This document shows positions 56,057 through 64,000 of a DNA stretch of 64,000 bases, piece after piece. The stretch spans positions 62,001-126,000 of the forward strand of contig JAJDXE010000001.1 of assembly GCA_022825265.1 (NCBI GenBank), in the 5' to 3' direction. A program made the position numbers and the translations under genes. The number at the start of each line of letters is the position of its first letter. The stretch's first letter is position 1. The stretch is from Dehalococcoidia bacterium. Its GTDB lineage: Bacteria > Chloroflexota > Dehalococcoidia > Bin125. The notes under the pieces are model-generated. The model made no database searches. It was not told the DNA's origin and worked only from the letters and a program-made list of their open reading frames with translations.

Positions 56057-59000
56057 TTACCACGTGTCGATGTTAGGGCGGCGACCTCTTCGGATTGGCT
56101 CGGGGTTCTCGCAGGCCATCAGACCGCGGACGATCCAGTGGCGGGTTTCGGCGGGATCGATGACGCCGTCATTCTCGTGGACTGAGGCGGAGTTGATCGC
56201 GTTGCCCTTCCAGTAGGAGCGGGCGACGAGTTCCTCGTAGCGCGCGGCTCGTTCCTCGATGTCCTCGATCGCTTCCAGCTCGGCTCGATTACCGAGTCGG
56301 ACTGCGGCTTCAAGGTTCATGCCGCCGAGCTCGGCCGTCGGCCAGGCGAGGGCGAAGAGCGGCGCTCGCGAGCTGCCGGTCATCATCGCCTGCGCGGCGA
56401 GGCCGTACGACTTGCGCAGGATGATCGTAAATCGCGGCGACTGCGCGTTGGCGAGGGTGACGAAGACGTTGTTGCACTTGCGGGCGAGGCCGGTGCGCTC
56501 GATGTCGGGTCCGACCATCATGCCGGTCGTGTCGACCAGCACGAGGATGGGGATGTTGAAGCAGTCGCAGAGCTGGGCGAAGCGGCAGAGCTTGTCGGCG
56601 CCATCACTATCGACTGCGCCGCCCAGATGCTGATTGTTGTTGGCGATCACGCCGACCGGGTGACCTTCGATGCGGATCAGGGAGGTGATGATCCCGACAC
56701 CGAATTCGGCGCGCAGCTCCAAGACGGAGTCGATGTCGGCCATTTGCTCGATGACCTTTTGGACGCTGAAGGGTCGCTTGCGGTTTTCGGGGATCGCGTG
56801 GCGCAGGTGCCGTTGGTCGACGCAGTCCCAGCTCGGGATTGAGCCCTGGAAATACGAGAGGTATTGCTTCGCCGCCGCGATCGCTTCGTGTTCGTCGTCG
56901 ACGAGGATGTCGACGCTGCCGGCGGGACCGAGGTCGGACATGGGGCCGATTTCCTCGGGGGTGAAGAGTCCGAGGCCGCCGCCTTCGATGGTGGCGGGTC
57001 CACCCATGCCGATGTTGGCGTCGCGGGTGGCGATGATGCAGTCGGTGATGCCGAGGATGGAGGCGTTGCCGGCGAAGGTGCGTCCGGCGGTGATTCCGAT
57101 CATCGGGACGGTGCCGCTGATGCGGGCCATCATGTCGTAGGTCGGCACCCACTGACCGGCGGCCGAGATATCGCCGAAGTCCGTGTCGCCCGAGCGACCG
57201 CCGGCGCCTTCGGCCCAAACGATCAGCGGAGTGGCCTGCTCGTCGGCGAGCTTGATCACTCGGTCGGTCTTCTGGTGGCCCATCATGCCCTGGGTGCCGG
57301 CCCAGACGGTCTCGTCGTACATCGCCACCAGCGTGGTGGCGCGCTGCTCATCGAACAGGTCGCCATTGACCGTGCCGATCCCGGTGATCATGCCGTCGGC
57401 GGGAGCGCGGACACGCATTTCCTCGATTGACATGATCCGATGCCGGGCCGGGAGGACCAGTTCGCCCATTTCGACCCAGGTGCCGGGATCGACCAACTCG
57501 GCCAGGCTTTCGCGCTGGGTCAGCTTGCCCTTGGCGTGGCGTCGGTCGACCCATGCTTTGCGGTTTTCGTCCTTGCCGGCGGCGAGGTTGTCGAGCAGCT
57601 TTTGCAGGTCGGGGCGGATGTAGTCGAGGTCGATCTCTTCTTGCTCTTCCGTGATCGCGTCGCCAACGTCGGCCTCTTCGATGAATGCGAGCGGGTGTCC
57701 TTCGTAGACGACATCGCCAACGGCCACGGTGAGCTGTCGCAGGAAACCGCCGATGTCGGAGTTGATGATGTGCTCCATCTTCATCGAGTCCATCACGAAC
57801 ATCTGCTGGCCGACGCGGACGGCGTCGCCTTCTTCAACGAGGATCTGGATGATCGTGCCTTGCAGCGGAGAAGGGATCGGTTCCGTACCCGGCGGTCCGA
57901 CGATGTTCGGCGCGGGCTGCGTGCCCGGCGTCATGGTGGCGACGCCCTGCTGGGCCCGTGTACCGGAGCCCTCGCGGAAGTAGTTCAGTCCGGCCAGCGG
58001 ATCTAGGGTGTCGAGCTGCGCTCCAGCCAGCCCAGCCTGTGAGTCGGAGGCGCCGTTCTGAGCTGAAACTTCGATCTCCGGCGTCGCGGTGAGTTCTGCA
58101 ACGTGGTCGTCGACCCAGCGGGTGTATATCTCGCCGGAGATGAAGTCGTCGTGGGAGAGGGATTGTTCGAGGAAGGAGAGGTTTGCTTCGACGCCTTCGA
58201 TTCGGAACTCGGCGAGGGCTCGTCTTGTCCGGGTTATGGCGTCGCCGAAGTCGGCCGAGGCGGAGTAGGCGATCACCTTGGCCAGCAGCGAGTCGAAGTT
58301 GGGGTTGGTGGTGTAGCCGGGATAGCCGTAGGTGTCGACTCGGACTCCCGGCCCGGAGGGTGGCTCGAAGGTGGTCAGGGTTCCGCCGGAGGGCCGGACG
58401 TCGCCGGTGGGTTCCATGCGCTCCATGTTGACTCGGGCCTGGATTGCGAATCCGCGGGGCGGCGGAACTTCGGACTGGGACAGGCCGATTCCGTCCAAGG
58501 ACTCGCCGGCGGCGATTCGGAGCTGGGCACGGACGAGGTCGACTCCGGTGACTTCCTCGGTGACGGTGTGCTCGACCTGGAGTCGCGGGTTGGCCTCGAT
58601 GAAGGCGAAGTCTTGCTGGTCGTCGAGGTTGACGAGGAACTCAAAGGTTCCCAGGCTGCGGTAGCTGTCGGAGGCGGCCAGTTGGACCGCGGCTGTCGTC
58701 AGGTTGTCTCGGGCGGTCTGTGAGAGTGATGGGCTCGGGGCCCACTCGACGACCTTCTGGTGCCGGCGCTGGAGACTGCACTCTCGCTCTCCGAGATGTG
58801 AGACCGCGCCGGTGCCGTCGCCGATGATTTGGACTTCCACGTGCCTTGCTCTGGACATGAGACGTTCGACCAGCAGGTCGCCATTGCCGAAGGCGGCTGC
58901 TGCTTCGGACTGGCAGCGCTCGAAGGCCTCTGCGAGCTGGTCCTCGGCGGTGACGACTCGCATGCCGCGTCCGCCGCCGCCCGCGATGGCCTTGAGCACC

Positions 59001-59467
59001 ATCGCTCCGCCGTCGCCGAGTGAGCGGAAGAAGTCGGTTGCGCCGTTGAGGTCGATTGCGGATTGAGTGCCTGGGAGGACTGGGACGTCGAGCTCGACCG
59101 CGAGGGCGCGGGCGCGGGCCTTGTCGCCGAACAGTTCGAGTGACTCAGGGGTTGGACCGACGAAGGTGATTCCAGATTCGTCGCATCGACGCGACAGCTC
59201 CGCGCTCTCGGCCAGGAATCCGTAGCCGGGATGCAGCGCGTGGGCGCCGGAGTCGAGCGCTGCGCCGATGACTGCCTCGACATCGAGGTACGCCCGAGCG
59301 CCGACGCCGTCCAGCGCGACGGTCTCGTCGGCCAAACGGACGTGGAGCGAGTTCGCATCGTCCTGCGAGTGGATCGCGACCGAGCCGATGCCAAGTTCGC
59401 GCGCGGCGCGAATCACTCGGATGGCGATCTCGCCTCGATTGGCGATCAGGAGCTTGGTGATAGGCAT
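56057..59467 (-). CDS. Single-chain acyl-CoA carboxylase (biotin carboxylase, BCCP and carboxyltransferase)
   Basis: An 1136-residue fusion. Residues 1-450 are biotin carboxylase (LLIANRGEIAIRVIRAAREL, AGGGGRGMRVV, EANPRLQVEHTVTEEVTGVD). Residues 530-600 are the biotin carrier with Lys563 in VMDSMKMEH. Residues 615-1136 are a complete carboxyltransferase (beta- and alpha-like halves) with AGTQGMMGHQKTDR and GGMNLEAAVRLGNR. It carboxylates an acyl-CoA using ATP and bicarbonate; long-chain, propionyl- or acetyl-CoA cannot be separated by eye. Most bacteria split these parts over two to four genes. The ATG 59467 is used. Confidence 0.9.
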   Translation of the reverse strand: MPITKLLIANRGEIAIRVIRAARELGIGSVAIHSQDDANSLHVRLADETVALDGVGARAYLDVEAVIGAALDSGAHALHPGYGFLAESAELSRRCDESGITFVGPTPESLELFGDKARARALAVELDVPVLPGTQSAIDLNGATDFFRSLGDGGAMVLKAIAGGGGRGMRVVTAEDQLAEAFERCQSEAAAAFGNGDLLVERLMSRARHVEVQIIGDGTGAVSHLGERECSLQRRHQKVVEWAPSPSLSQTARDNLTTAAVQLAASDSYRSLGTFEFLVNLDDQQDFAFIEANPRLQVEHTVTEEVTGVDLVRAQLRIAAGESLDGIGLSQSEVPPPRGFAIQARVNMERMEPTGDVRPSGGTLTTFEPPSGPGVRVDTYGYPGYTTNPNFDSLLAKVIAYSASADFGDAITRTRRALAEFRIEGVEANLSFLEQSLSHDDFISGEIYTRWVDDHVAELTATPEIEVSAQNGASDSQAGLAGAQLDTLDPLAGLNYFREGSGTRAQQGVATMTPGTQPAPNIVGPPGTEPIPSPLQGTIIQILVEEGDAVRVGQQMFVMDSMKMEHIINSDIGGFLRQLTVAVGDVVYEGHPLAFIEEADVGDAITEEQEEIDLDYIRPDLQKLLDNLAAGKDENRKAWVDRRHAKGKLTQRESLAELVDPGTWVEMGELVLPARHRIMSIEEMRVRAPADGMITGIGTVNGDLFDEQRATTLVAMYDETVWAGTQGMMGHQKTDRVIKLADEQATPLIVWAEGAGGRSGDTDFGDISAAGQWVPTYDMMARISGTVPMIGITAGRTFAGNASILGITDCIIATRDANIGMGGPATIEGGGLGLFTPEEIGPMSDLGPAGSVDILVDDEHEAIAAAKQYLSYFQGSIPSWDCVDQRHLRHAIPENRKRPFSVQKVIEQMADIDSVLELRAEFGVGIITSLIRIEGHPVGVIANNNQHLGGAVDSDGADKLCRFAQLCDCFNIPILVLVDTTGMMVGPDIERTGLARKCNNVFVTLANAQSPRFTIILRKSYGLAAQAMMTGSSRAPLFALAWPTAELGGMNLEAAVRLGNRAELEAIEDIEERAARYEELVARSYWKGNAINSASVHENDGVIDPAETRHWIVRGLMACENPEPIRRGRRPNIDTW

Positions 59468-59518
59468 GAATGCCTCCTGTCGCGACCGAGGGTAATGCCG
59501 ATCGCCGAAGTCGATGTT

Positions 59519-59881
59519 CTAACCAACTTCAGGCAGCCGCCGATACCTCACGCGCTCGTCTCCTATCGAGACGAAAACCGTCATCCAGTCTTCTCTGTTG
59601 CCCAGCACCTCGAGCAATCGAGCCGTGTGGCTCTCGATCGAGCCCGTGACCCTCAACAACATGACACCTGCCCTGGCCGGCAGGCCGCGATTGAAGATCA
59701 GATCACCAAAGTCTGTGTCGTAGGTGATCAGCACACGCTGCCGTCTGCCCGCCAGTTCCAGTACATCTTCGTCTCTCAAACCCGGAGCCAACTCCTGTAT
59801 CCACTCGACATCCATCCCCGCCGATCTCAATCCAGAGACCATACGAGGAGGCACATTCTCGTCAGCCAGGAAACCCGCCAA
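59519..59881 (-). CDS. PIN-like (DUF5615) toxin candidate
   Basis: A 120-residue protein of the DUF5615/Mut7-C PIN-like group: FLADENVPPRMVSGLRSAGM with an early aspartate pair, RRQRVLITYDTDFGDLIF with the conserved D-x-DFG, and GVMLLRVTGS. It is probably a nuclease toxin. It lies 3 nt after the DUF433 gene, the usual partner arrangement. Confidence 0.8.
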   Translation of the reverse strand: MAGFLADENVPPRMVSGLRSAGMDVEWIQELAPGLRDEDVLELAGRRQRVLITYDTDFGDLIFNRGLPARAGVMLLRVTGSIESHTARLLEVLGNREDWMTVFVSIGDERVRYRRLPEVG

Positions 59882-59884
59882 CAG

Positions 59885-60115
59885 TCAGGCGTGCTTCCTG
59901 GCCAGGTAGTCCGCACGGACAACGTCGCTGGCAAACCGTAAGCAGGCCTCGATGTCCTCCCGCGTGATGTGCGAGTAGCTTTCGAGCAGTTCGTCCGTGG
60001 ACCATTCGTCAGCCAGCCGATCGAGAATGAACTCCACGGACAAGCGGGTACCTTTGATCACCGGCTTGCCAACCAGGACTTCAGGTTTCTGCTCAATGCG
60101 ATCTCGCCAACACAT
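59885..60115 (-). CDS. DUF433 antitoxin candidate
   Basis: A 76-residue DUF433 protein: RIEQKPEVLVGKPVIKGTRL and SVEFILDRLADEWSTDELLE, ending in an HTH-like helix pair. DUF433 proteins are DNA-binding antitoxins paired with DUF5615-type proteins. The start is ATG 60115. Confidence 0.82.
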   Translation of the reverse strand: MCWRDRIEQKPEVLVGKPVIKGTRLSVEFILDRLADEWSTDELLESYSHITREDIEACLRFASDVVRADYLARKHA

Positions 60116-60279
60116 CTCGGGGAGTCCTCTCTGCAGATATCCATAGCCTAGCCAGAATCCCGTGAGCGGATGACCTCAAGAATCACCGACTGAGCGAGTT
60201 CAGCGGCCAGTTTTTAGCTTCTATCCGGTTCCCTTTTGCGCTCATCATCACGCTCCCGTGTTCCGTTGGTTCTGTGTTG

Positions 60280-61281
60280 TCAGAAGCGGAATGCATCCAC
60301 GCGCTCGCAGGCGTCGGCGATGTAGGATTCGAGTCCTTCTCGGCGGCCTAGCTCGGGGCGCTCCCATTGCCAGCTGATCAGGACGAGGCGTCGAATTAGG
60401 AGAAAGAGAGGTAGGAGGGCCAAGGCCTCCTCGCTGAATGGGCGAACTGTTCGGTATCCCTCGACCAGTGCGTCGGTGATTGTGTTGAAGTAGGGAAGCT
60501 CCTCGAGGCCGAAGAGGACGACTGCGAGGTCGTATTGATGCCAGCCGAAGCCGGCATCGTCGAAGTCGAATGCCTGGAGGACGCCGGAGGGATCGATGAG
60601 GATGTTGTGGGCGTGGAGGTCGGCGTGGATCATCGAGTAGGTGCCGCGATCTTTGCCGTAGTTGGTCAGGGTCTCGCGGATGTGCTCTCGGGCGGTGGAC
60701 AAGATGTCGCGTTGAGCTGAGGTCAGTGGCGGGATGTCCCAGAAACGGCCCCAGAAGGGTGACTCGCCGACGTATCCGGGGACGTCGAAGGCGTGGCGGG
60801 TGAAGGTCGCAGGCGGGGTCCAGGCGCTGGCCTGGTTGTTCATCTGGGCGAGGACACGACCAATCTGGCGGAAGTGATTGACGATCTCGGATTCTCCTGT
60901 TTCGTCCTGAATCACTGAGCTCAACAGCTCCCCTTCGAGCCAGTTGACCAGGCCAACGGCTCGGCTGGACTGGCCATCGGGCGTTGAGATGGTGGCGTAG
61001 CCGGGACCTTCCGGGGTGCGGACTCCGACCGGCACGTGGATGCCTGCCTGGTTGAGGGCCTGGGTCCAGAGCAGCTCCGATTCCAGCTCGGAGAGGGTGT
61101 GATAGCCGGGTCGGTGAATGCGTAGGGCGTAACGTTTGCCGTCCGGCATGTCGAGACGGAAGACCGTGTTCTCGCTGCGCGAGACGAGCTCGATTTTGTC
61201 GGGTTTGAGACCCCAGTGGGGTAGGGATTGCTCTGCGATTGCGTGGAGGTCGGCATCGCTGAGGTTGGTCGGCTCGGGCAT
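60280..61281 (-). CDS. Aminoglycoside/homoserine-kinase-fold phosphotransferase
   Basis: A 333-residue kinase of the APH/choline-kinase fold: ENTVFRLDMPDGKRYALRIH (ATP-binding), MIHADLHAHNILI (catalytic HxDxxxxN) and AFDFDDAGFGWHQYDLA (metal-binding aspartates). It follows the class III PLP enzyme by 11 nt. That pairing recalls hydroxylysine kinase with phosphohydroxylysine phospholyase or ethanolamine-phosphate phospholyase, so the substrate may be an amino alcohol. The ATG 61281 is used. Confidence 0.84.
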   Translation of the reverse strand: MPEPTNLSDADLHAIAEQSLPHWGLKPDKIELVSRSENTVFRLDMPDGKRYALRIHRPGYHTLSELESELLWTQALNQAGIHVPVGVRTPEGPGYATISTPDGQSSRAVGLVNWLEGELLSSVIQDETGESEIVNHFRQIGRVLAQMNNQASAWTPPATFTRHAFDVPGYVGESPFWGRFWDIPPLTSAQRDILSTAREHIRETLTNYGKDRGTYSMIHADLHAHNILIDPSGVLQAFDFDDAGFGWHQYDLAVVLFGLEELPYFNTITDALVEGYRTVRPFSEEALALLPLFLLIRRLVLISWQWERPELGRREGLESYIADACERVDAFRF

Positions 61282-61292
61282 TGTTCTGCGGG

Positions 61293-62576
61293 TCAGGCGG
61301 GCCCGGCGATCGCGGCCTCGAAGGCTTCGAGGAACATGTTTGCCTGTTCCCGCTTGAGCACGAGGGGTGGGCGGACCTTGAGCACGTTGCCGTGTTCGCC
61401 AGCGCGGCCCATGAGAAATCCAGCGTCTCGGAGGCGGTTGACGATCACTTCGGCGCCTGCGGGATCGGGCTCTTTGCTGTCGCGGTCCCTGACCCACTCC
61501 ATACCGATGAAGAGTCCGTGGCCGCGTATGTCGGCCATTGGCTCGCAGCCTTCCTGGAGCGAGCGCAGGTTGTCCATCAGGTATCCACCGACGGAGGCAA
61601 CGCTCTCGACCAGGCCCTCGTCCTCGATCACGTTCAGTACCGCCTGTCCGACGGCGGCCTGGAGCGGACTGGAGGCGAAGGTGTTGAAGTAGCGGGTCTT
61701 CCGGCGGAAGGTTTCGACCAGTTCCTGCGAAGCGACGACGCCGGCCAAGGGGAGGCCGTTGCCCATCGGCTTACCCATACTGACGATGTCAGGTTTGACG
61801 CCGGTTGTTTCGTAGCCCCACCAGTTGCCCGAGCGCGCGAAGCCGGCCTGGACCTCGTCGCAGATGAACAGGCCGCCCGCATCGCGGACTATCTCGGCCG
61901 CCCTCGGCATGAAGCGAGGCGGGATATCGGGCAGGCCTTCATTGGCGAGGATCGAGCAGACCAGCATGCCGGCGAAGGGGACGCCGGCGGCGGCGAAGCC
62001 GTCGATTTCGGTTCGCAGGCGGGCGAGGTAGGCCTCGGTGAGCGCGTCGTCATCGAGACCGTCCTCGATTGGCCGGTAGAGCTGTGGGACGGGGATCGAG
62101 CGGAACTCCGGTTCGTTCTCGCCGCGCAGGCGGGAGAGCTTACGGACCTCGGTCGAGTTGCCGTGATAGGCGGCCTGGGTGTAGATCAGGCCTCGGCCTT
62201 CGGTTGCGGCGCGGGCCATGAGGACGGCGACTTCGTTCGCCTCAGTGCCGCTGCAGGTGAAGACCGCCGTGGTCAGGTGATCGGCGTGGACCGACGTGAG
62301 GTGCTCGGCGTAATCGAGGATGCCTTCGTGCAGGTAGCGCGAGTGGACATTGAGCGTCTCGGTCTGGCGCTGCATCGCCTCGACGACGCGAGGATGCGCG
62401 TGGCCAACGCAGGGCACGTTGTTGTAGAGGTCGAGGTAGCGTCGGCCGTCGGCGTCGTAGAGCCAGACACCTTCCCCGCGGACGATGTGGACGGGATTGT
62501 CGTAGAAGGTGGCGACGCCTGCGCCGAGCAGTCGTTCGCGTCGGGCGAGCAGGTCTTGGGTGGTTGGAGTAGTCAT
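61293..62576 (-). CDS. Class III PLP-dependent aminotransferase-fold enzyme, possible phospholyase
   Basis: A 427-residue PLP enzyme of the class III aminotransferase family. GEGVWLYDADGRRYLDLYNN, VFTCSGTEANEVAV, FICDEVQAGFARSGNWWGYE and SMGKPMGNGLPLAGVVAS with the PLP lysine are clear. YNNVPCVGHAHPRVVEA matches the ethanolamine-phosphate/phosphohydroxylysine phospholyase branch. With the kinase next to it, a two-step phosphorylation and beta-elimination pathway is likely. The ATG 62576 is used. Confidence 0.86.
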   Translation of the reverse strand: MTTPTTQDLLARRERLLGAGVATFYDNPVHIVRGEGVWLYDADGRRYLDLYNNVPCVGHAHPRVVEAMQRQTETLNVHSRYLHEGILDYAEHLTSVHADHLTTAVFTCSGTEANEVAVLMARAATEGRGLIYTQAAYHGNSTEVRKLSRLRGENEPEFRSIPVPQLYRPIEDGLDDDALTEAYLARLRTEIDGFAAAGVPFAGMLVCSILANEGLPDIPPRFMPRAAEIVRDAGGLFICDEVQAGFARSGNWWGYETTGVKPDIVSMGKPMGNGLPLAGVVASQELVETFRRKTRYFNTFASSPLQAAVGQAVLNVIEDEGLVESVASVGGYLMDNLRSLQEGCEPMADIRGHGLFIGMEWVRDRDSKEPDPAGAEVIVNRLRDAGFLMGRAGEHGNVLKVRPPLVLKREQANMFLEAFEAAIAGPA

Positions 62577-62673
62577 GCAGGGATTGTGAGCGTTCGGCCC
62601 GACGGTTGCAAGCTCTGACGCGTAGACTCGGCCAAAACCGTGGCAGGGCATTGCTGCTGTTGAGGAGGCGAGC

Positions 62674-63420
62674 ATGGCCGATGAGATCACGACGACCCCC
62701 GGCGCGAAGATGATGTTCATGATTCGTCGGCGTGAAGAAGCCTCGCGGGACGAGATGATCGCGCACTGGTACAAGAACCACATGCCTGGCGTGATCGAGG
62801 CGCAGGAAGCGGCGAAGGCCGCCGGCCGGCGGCCGGCGCGCAAGTACCTGGTCACGCTGTTCAACGGCCAACAGGGTGAGCAGAGAGCTCGTCCGGTCTA
62901 CGACGGGATGGCGCAGCTGTGGTTTGACAAGCCGCTGCGCAAACCGGACGGTCCGATGTTCACCGAGCCGCGGGACACCTTCGACCAGAAGGTCGAGCCG
63001 TTCGTCCCCTGGGCGACGACCGAGCATGTCGTGATCGACGGGGCGGAGGATTTGCCCGTCGTCCCGTTGACGCTGAACGAGCCGTTCCCGACGACGCGCA
63101 GCAACCTCTACAAGGTCACCTTCCTGGTCAGGGCGAAAGCCGGGGTCGACTGGAACGAGTTCTTCGGCGTCTGGCTGGAGGACCATGCGCCCAACGTGCG
63201 CAATGTGATGAACCAGATCGGCGGTCTGCGATACGTGGTCAGCCACAGCATGGACCCGGACGACGAGCCCTACGCCGGCATGGCCGAGCTGTACTTCCGC
63301 GACCCGACCGGCTGGAGCAGATACGGCGAGACCATCACCCCCGACGCCTTCGGTCCGCTGGTCGAGCGCGACGGAACCATCTGGTTCGGCGCCGACACCG
63401 AGCTGATCGGGATTCCCTGA
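62674..63420 (+). CDS. EthD-domain protein (two dimeric alpha/beta barrel modules)
   Basis: A 248-residue protein with an EthD-type module in each half: KMMFMIRRREEASRDEMIAHWYKNHMP in the first and LYKVTFLVRAKAGVDWNEFF ... DHAPNVRN in the second. The histidine in HWYKNHMPG is typical. EthD domains serve in ether or aromatic degradation or act as isomerases and cyclases. GAGGAG precedes the ATG. It is followed 49 nt later by an amidase gene. Confidence 0.8.
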   Translation: MADEITTTPGAKMMFMIRRREEASRDEMIAHWYKNHMPGVIEAQEAAKAAGRRPARKYLVTLFNGQQGEQRARPVYDGMAQLWFDKPLRKPDGPMFTEPRDTFDQKVEPFVPWATTEHVVIDGAEDLPVVPLTLNEPFPTTRSNLYKVTFLVRAKAGVDWNEFFGVWLEDHAPNVRNVMNQIGGLRYVVSHSMDPDDEPYAGMAELYFRDPTGWSRYGETITPDAFGPLVERDGTIWFGADTELIGIP

Positions 63421-63469
63421 TTCCAGCGGGACACCCACGCAATCAAACGTTAGCTGCCGGAGGCAATCC

Positions 63470-64000
63470 ATGACCGACCACCTTGCGTACGCCACGATTG
63501 AGGAGCTTGCGCCTCGGATTGAGGCCGGTGAACTGTCGCCGGTTGAGCTGACGCAGGCGCAATTGGACCGGATCGAAGCGGTTGACGGTCGGCTCAAGAG
63601 TTACGCGACCGTGATGGCTGAGTCGGCGTTGGCTGAGGCACAGCAGGCGGCGGACGAGATTGCGGGCGGCGACTATCGCGGTCCGCTGCACGGGATTCCG
63701 ATTGCGGTGAAGGACCTCTGCTACACGAGCGGCGTGCGGACGATGGGCGGGACCAAGGTGCTGGAGGACTTTGAGCCCGACTTTGACTCGACGGTGGTGG
63801 CCAGGTTCAGGGAGGCAGGGGCCATTCTGCTGGGCAAACTGAACCTGACCGAGGGCGCGATGGCAGGCTACAACCGCGCCCGTCAGGTGCCGGTCAATCC
63901 ATGGAATGCGGGACGCTGGACCGGAGTGTCCTCAAGCGGATCGGGCGTGGCCACTGCCGCCGGGCTTTGCTACTCCTCGCTCGGTAGTGACACTGGCGGG
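63470..64000 (+). CDS. Amidase-signature family protein (3' end outside window)
   Basis: 177 codons are visible. The amidase signature triad is started: the catalytic lysine in GIPIAVKDLC, then SSSGSGVATAAG with the middle serine, and SLGSDTGG leading to the nucleophile serine just beyond the edge. The first residues (YATIEELAPRIEAGELSPVE) match GatA-like and indoleacetamide-type amidases. The ATG 63470 has GGAGG upstream. Confidence 0.9.
   Translation, partial: MTDHLAYATIEELAPRIEAGELSPVELTQAQLDRIEAVDGRLKSYATVMAESALAEAQQAADEIAGGDYRGPLHGIPIAVKDLCYTSGVRTMGGTKVLEDFEPDFDSTVVARFREAGAILLGKLNLTEGAMAGYNRARQVPVNPWNAGRWTGVSSSGSGVATAAGLCYSSLGSDTGG

Noticed and set aside
55535..56063. Reading the 54849-56018 region as two separate genes, the first ending at TGA 55554 and the second starting at GTG 55535
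   Set aside because: The second ORF is in the same frame, its supposed start has no ribosome site, and the two halves together match one family with Sec at the junction.
1..64000. tRNA, rRNA, CRISPR arrays, integrases and transposases
   Set aside because: None was found by eye in the intergenic stretches or among the reading frames; a covariance-model scan would be needed for certainty on small RNAs.

Overview
The window is a GC-rich, densely coded bacterial chromosome segment with about 67 protein genes, short gene-to-gene distances, many 4-nt ATGA overlaps, and no rRNA, tRNA or CRISPR array that I could see. The gene content is that of an aerobic heterotroph with much acyl-CoA chemistry: an acyl-CoA ligase, three crotonases, a family III CoA-transferase, a single-chain acyl-CoA carboxylase, an acyl-CoA-dehydrogenase-fold protein, an SsuD-like flavin monooxygenase, SDRs and several VOC proteins. 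It also has ThyX, an actinobacterial/Bacillus-style LexA box, a cobA-hemD fusion and AddAB. This would fit a Chloroflexota lineage (SAR202/Dehalococcoidia-like) or a related terrabacterial phylum. That placement is inference from gene content, not from a marker gene.

Layout. 1-7087 (mostly minus): a secreted LysM protein cut by the window edge, acyl-CoA ligase, two crotonases, two tandem paralogous small proteins and a penicillin-acylase-family Ntn hydrolase. 7144-11710: SDR, membrane protein, a RelE-type toxin-antitoxin pair, cupin, dienelactone hydrolase and CoA-transferase. 11718-14021: a compact restriction-modification-like operon (C5 cytosine methyltransferase, Vsr-like nuclease, GIY-YIG nuclease). 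14112-20841: MBL hydrolase, VOC, SRPBCC, ThyX, a small muramidase-like protein, a CobD/CbiB-like membrane protein divergent from a zinc-ribbon protein across a spacer with paired TTGTG...CACAA operators, a cysteine-rich protein, Nudix and PIG-L deacetylase. 21032-25054: lexA, an orphan OppD-type ATPase and holA. A low-GC insert with a Fic/Doc protein lies directly upstream of holA and is bounded by two 78-bp copies of the holA 5' end.

25197-30391 is a nitrate assimilation unit (ferredoxin nitrite reductase, molybdenum nitrate reductase, NarK-type transporter). 30711-38598 (minus) is dnaN, a small gene, addB and addA. 38750-44711 (minus) is a HAD phosphatase and a tetrapyrrole operon (precorrin-2 dehydrogenase, hemC, cobA-hemD fusion, hemB). 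The operon can supply siroheme to the nitrite reductase as well as haem precursors. 44782-47888: lepB-pyrE, Yip1 protein, family 5 uracil-DNA glycosylase, ArsI/CadI-like VOC protein. 47909-54821: flavin monooxygenase, VOC, SDR, SnoaL, a second RelE pair, crotonase, VOC and an acyl-CoA-dehydrogenase-fold protein. 54849-60115: a 1136-residue acyl-CoA carboxylase followed by a GrdB-like gene with an in-frame UGA, then a DUF433/PIN-like toxin-antitoxin pair. 60280-64000: a sugar-kinase-fold kinase and class III PLP enzyme pair, an EthD protein and an amidase cut by the window edge.

The strongest novelty candidates are: (1) the selenoprotein at 54849-56018, which standard gene calling splits into two ORFs at its UGA codon; (2) the Doc protein with a C-terminal HicA-like domain inside a holA 5'-end duplication; (3) a family of bipartite palindromic repeats with compensatory stem changes; and (4) the methyltransferase-Vsr-GIY-YIG operon.
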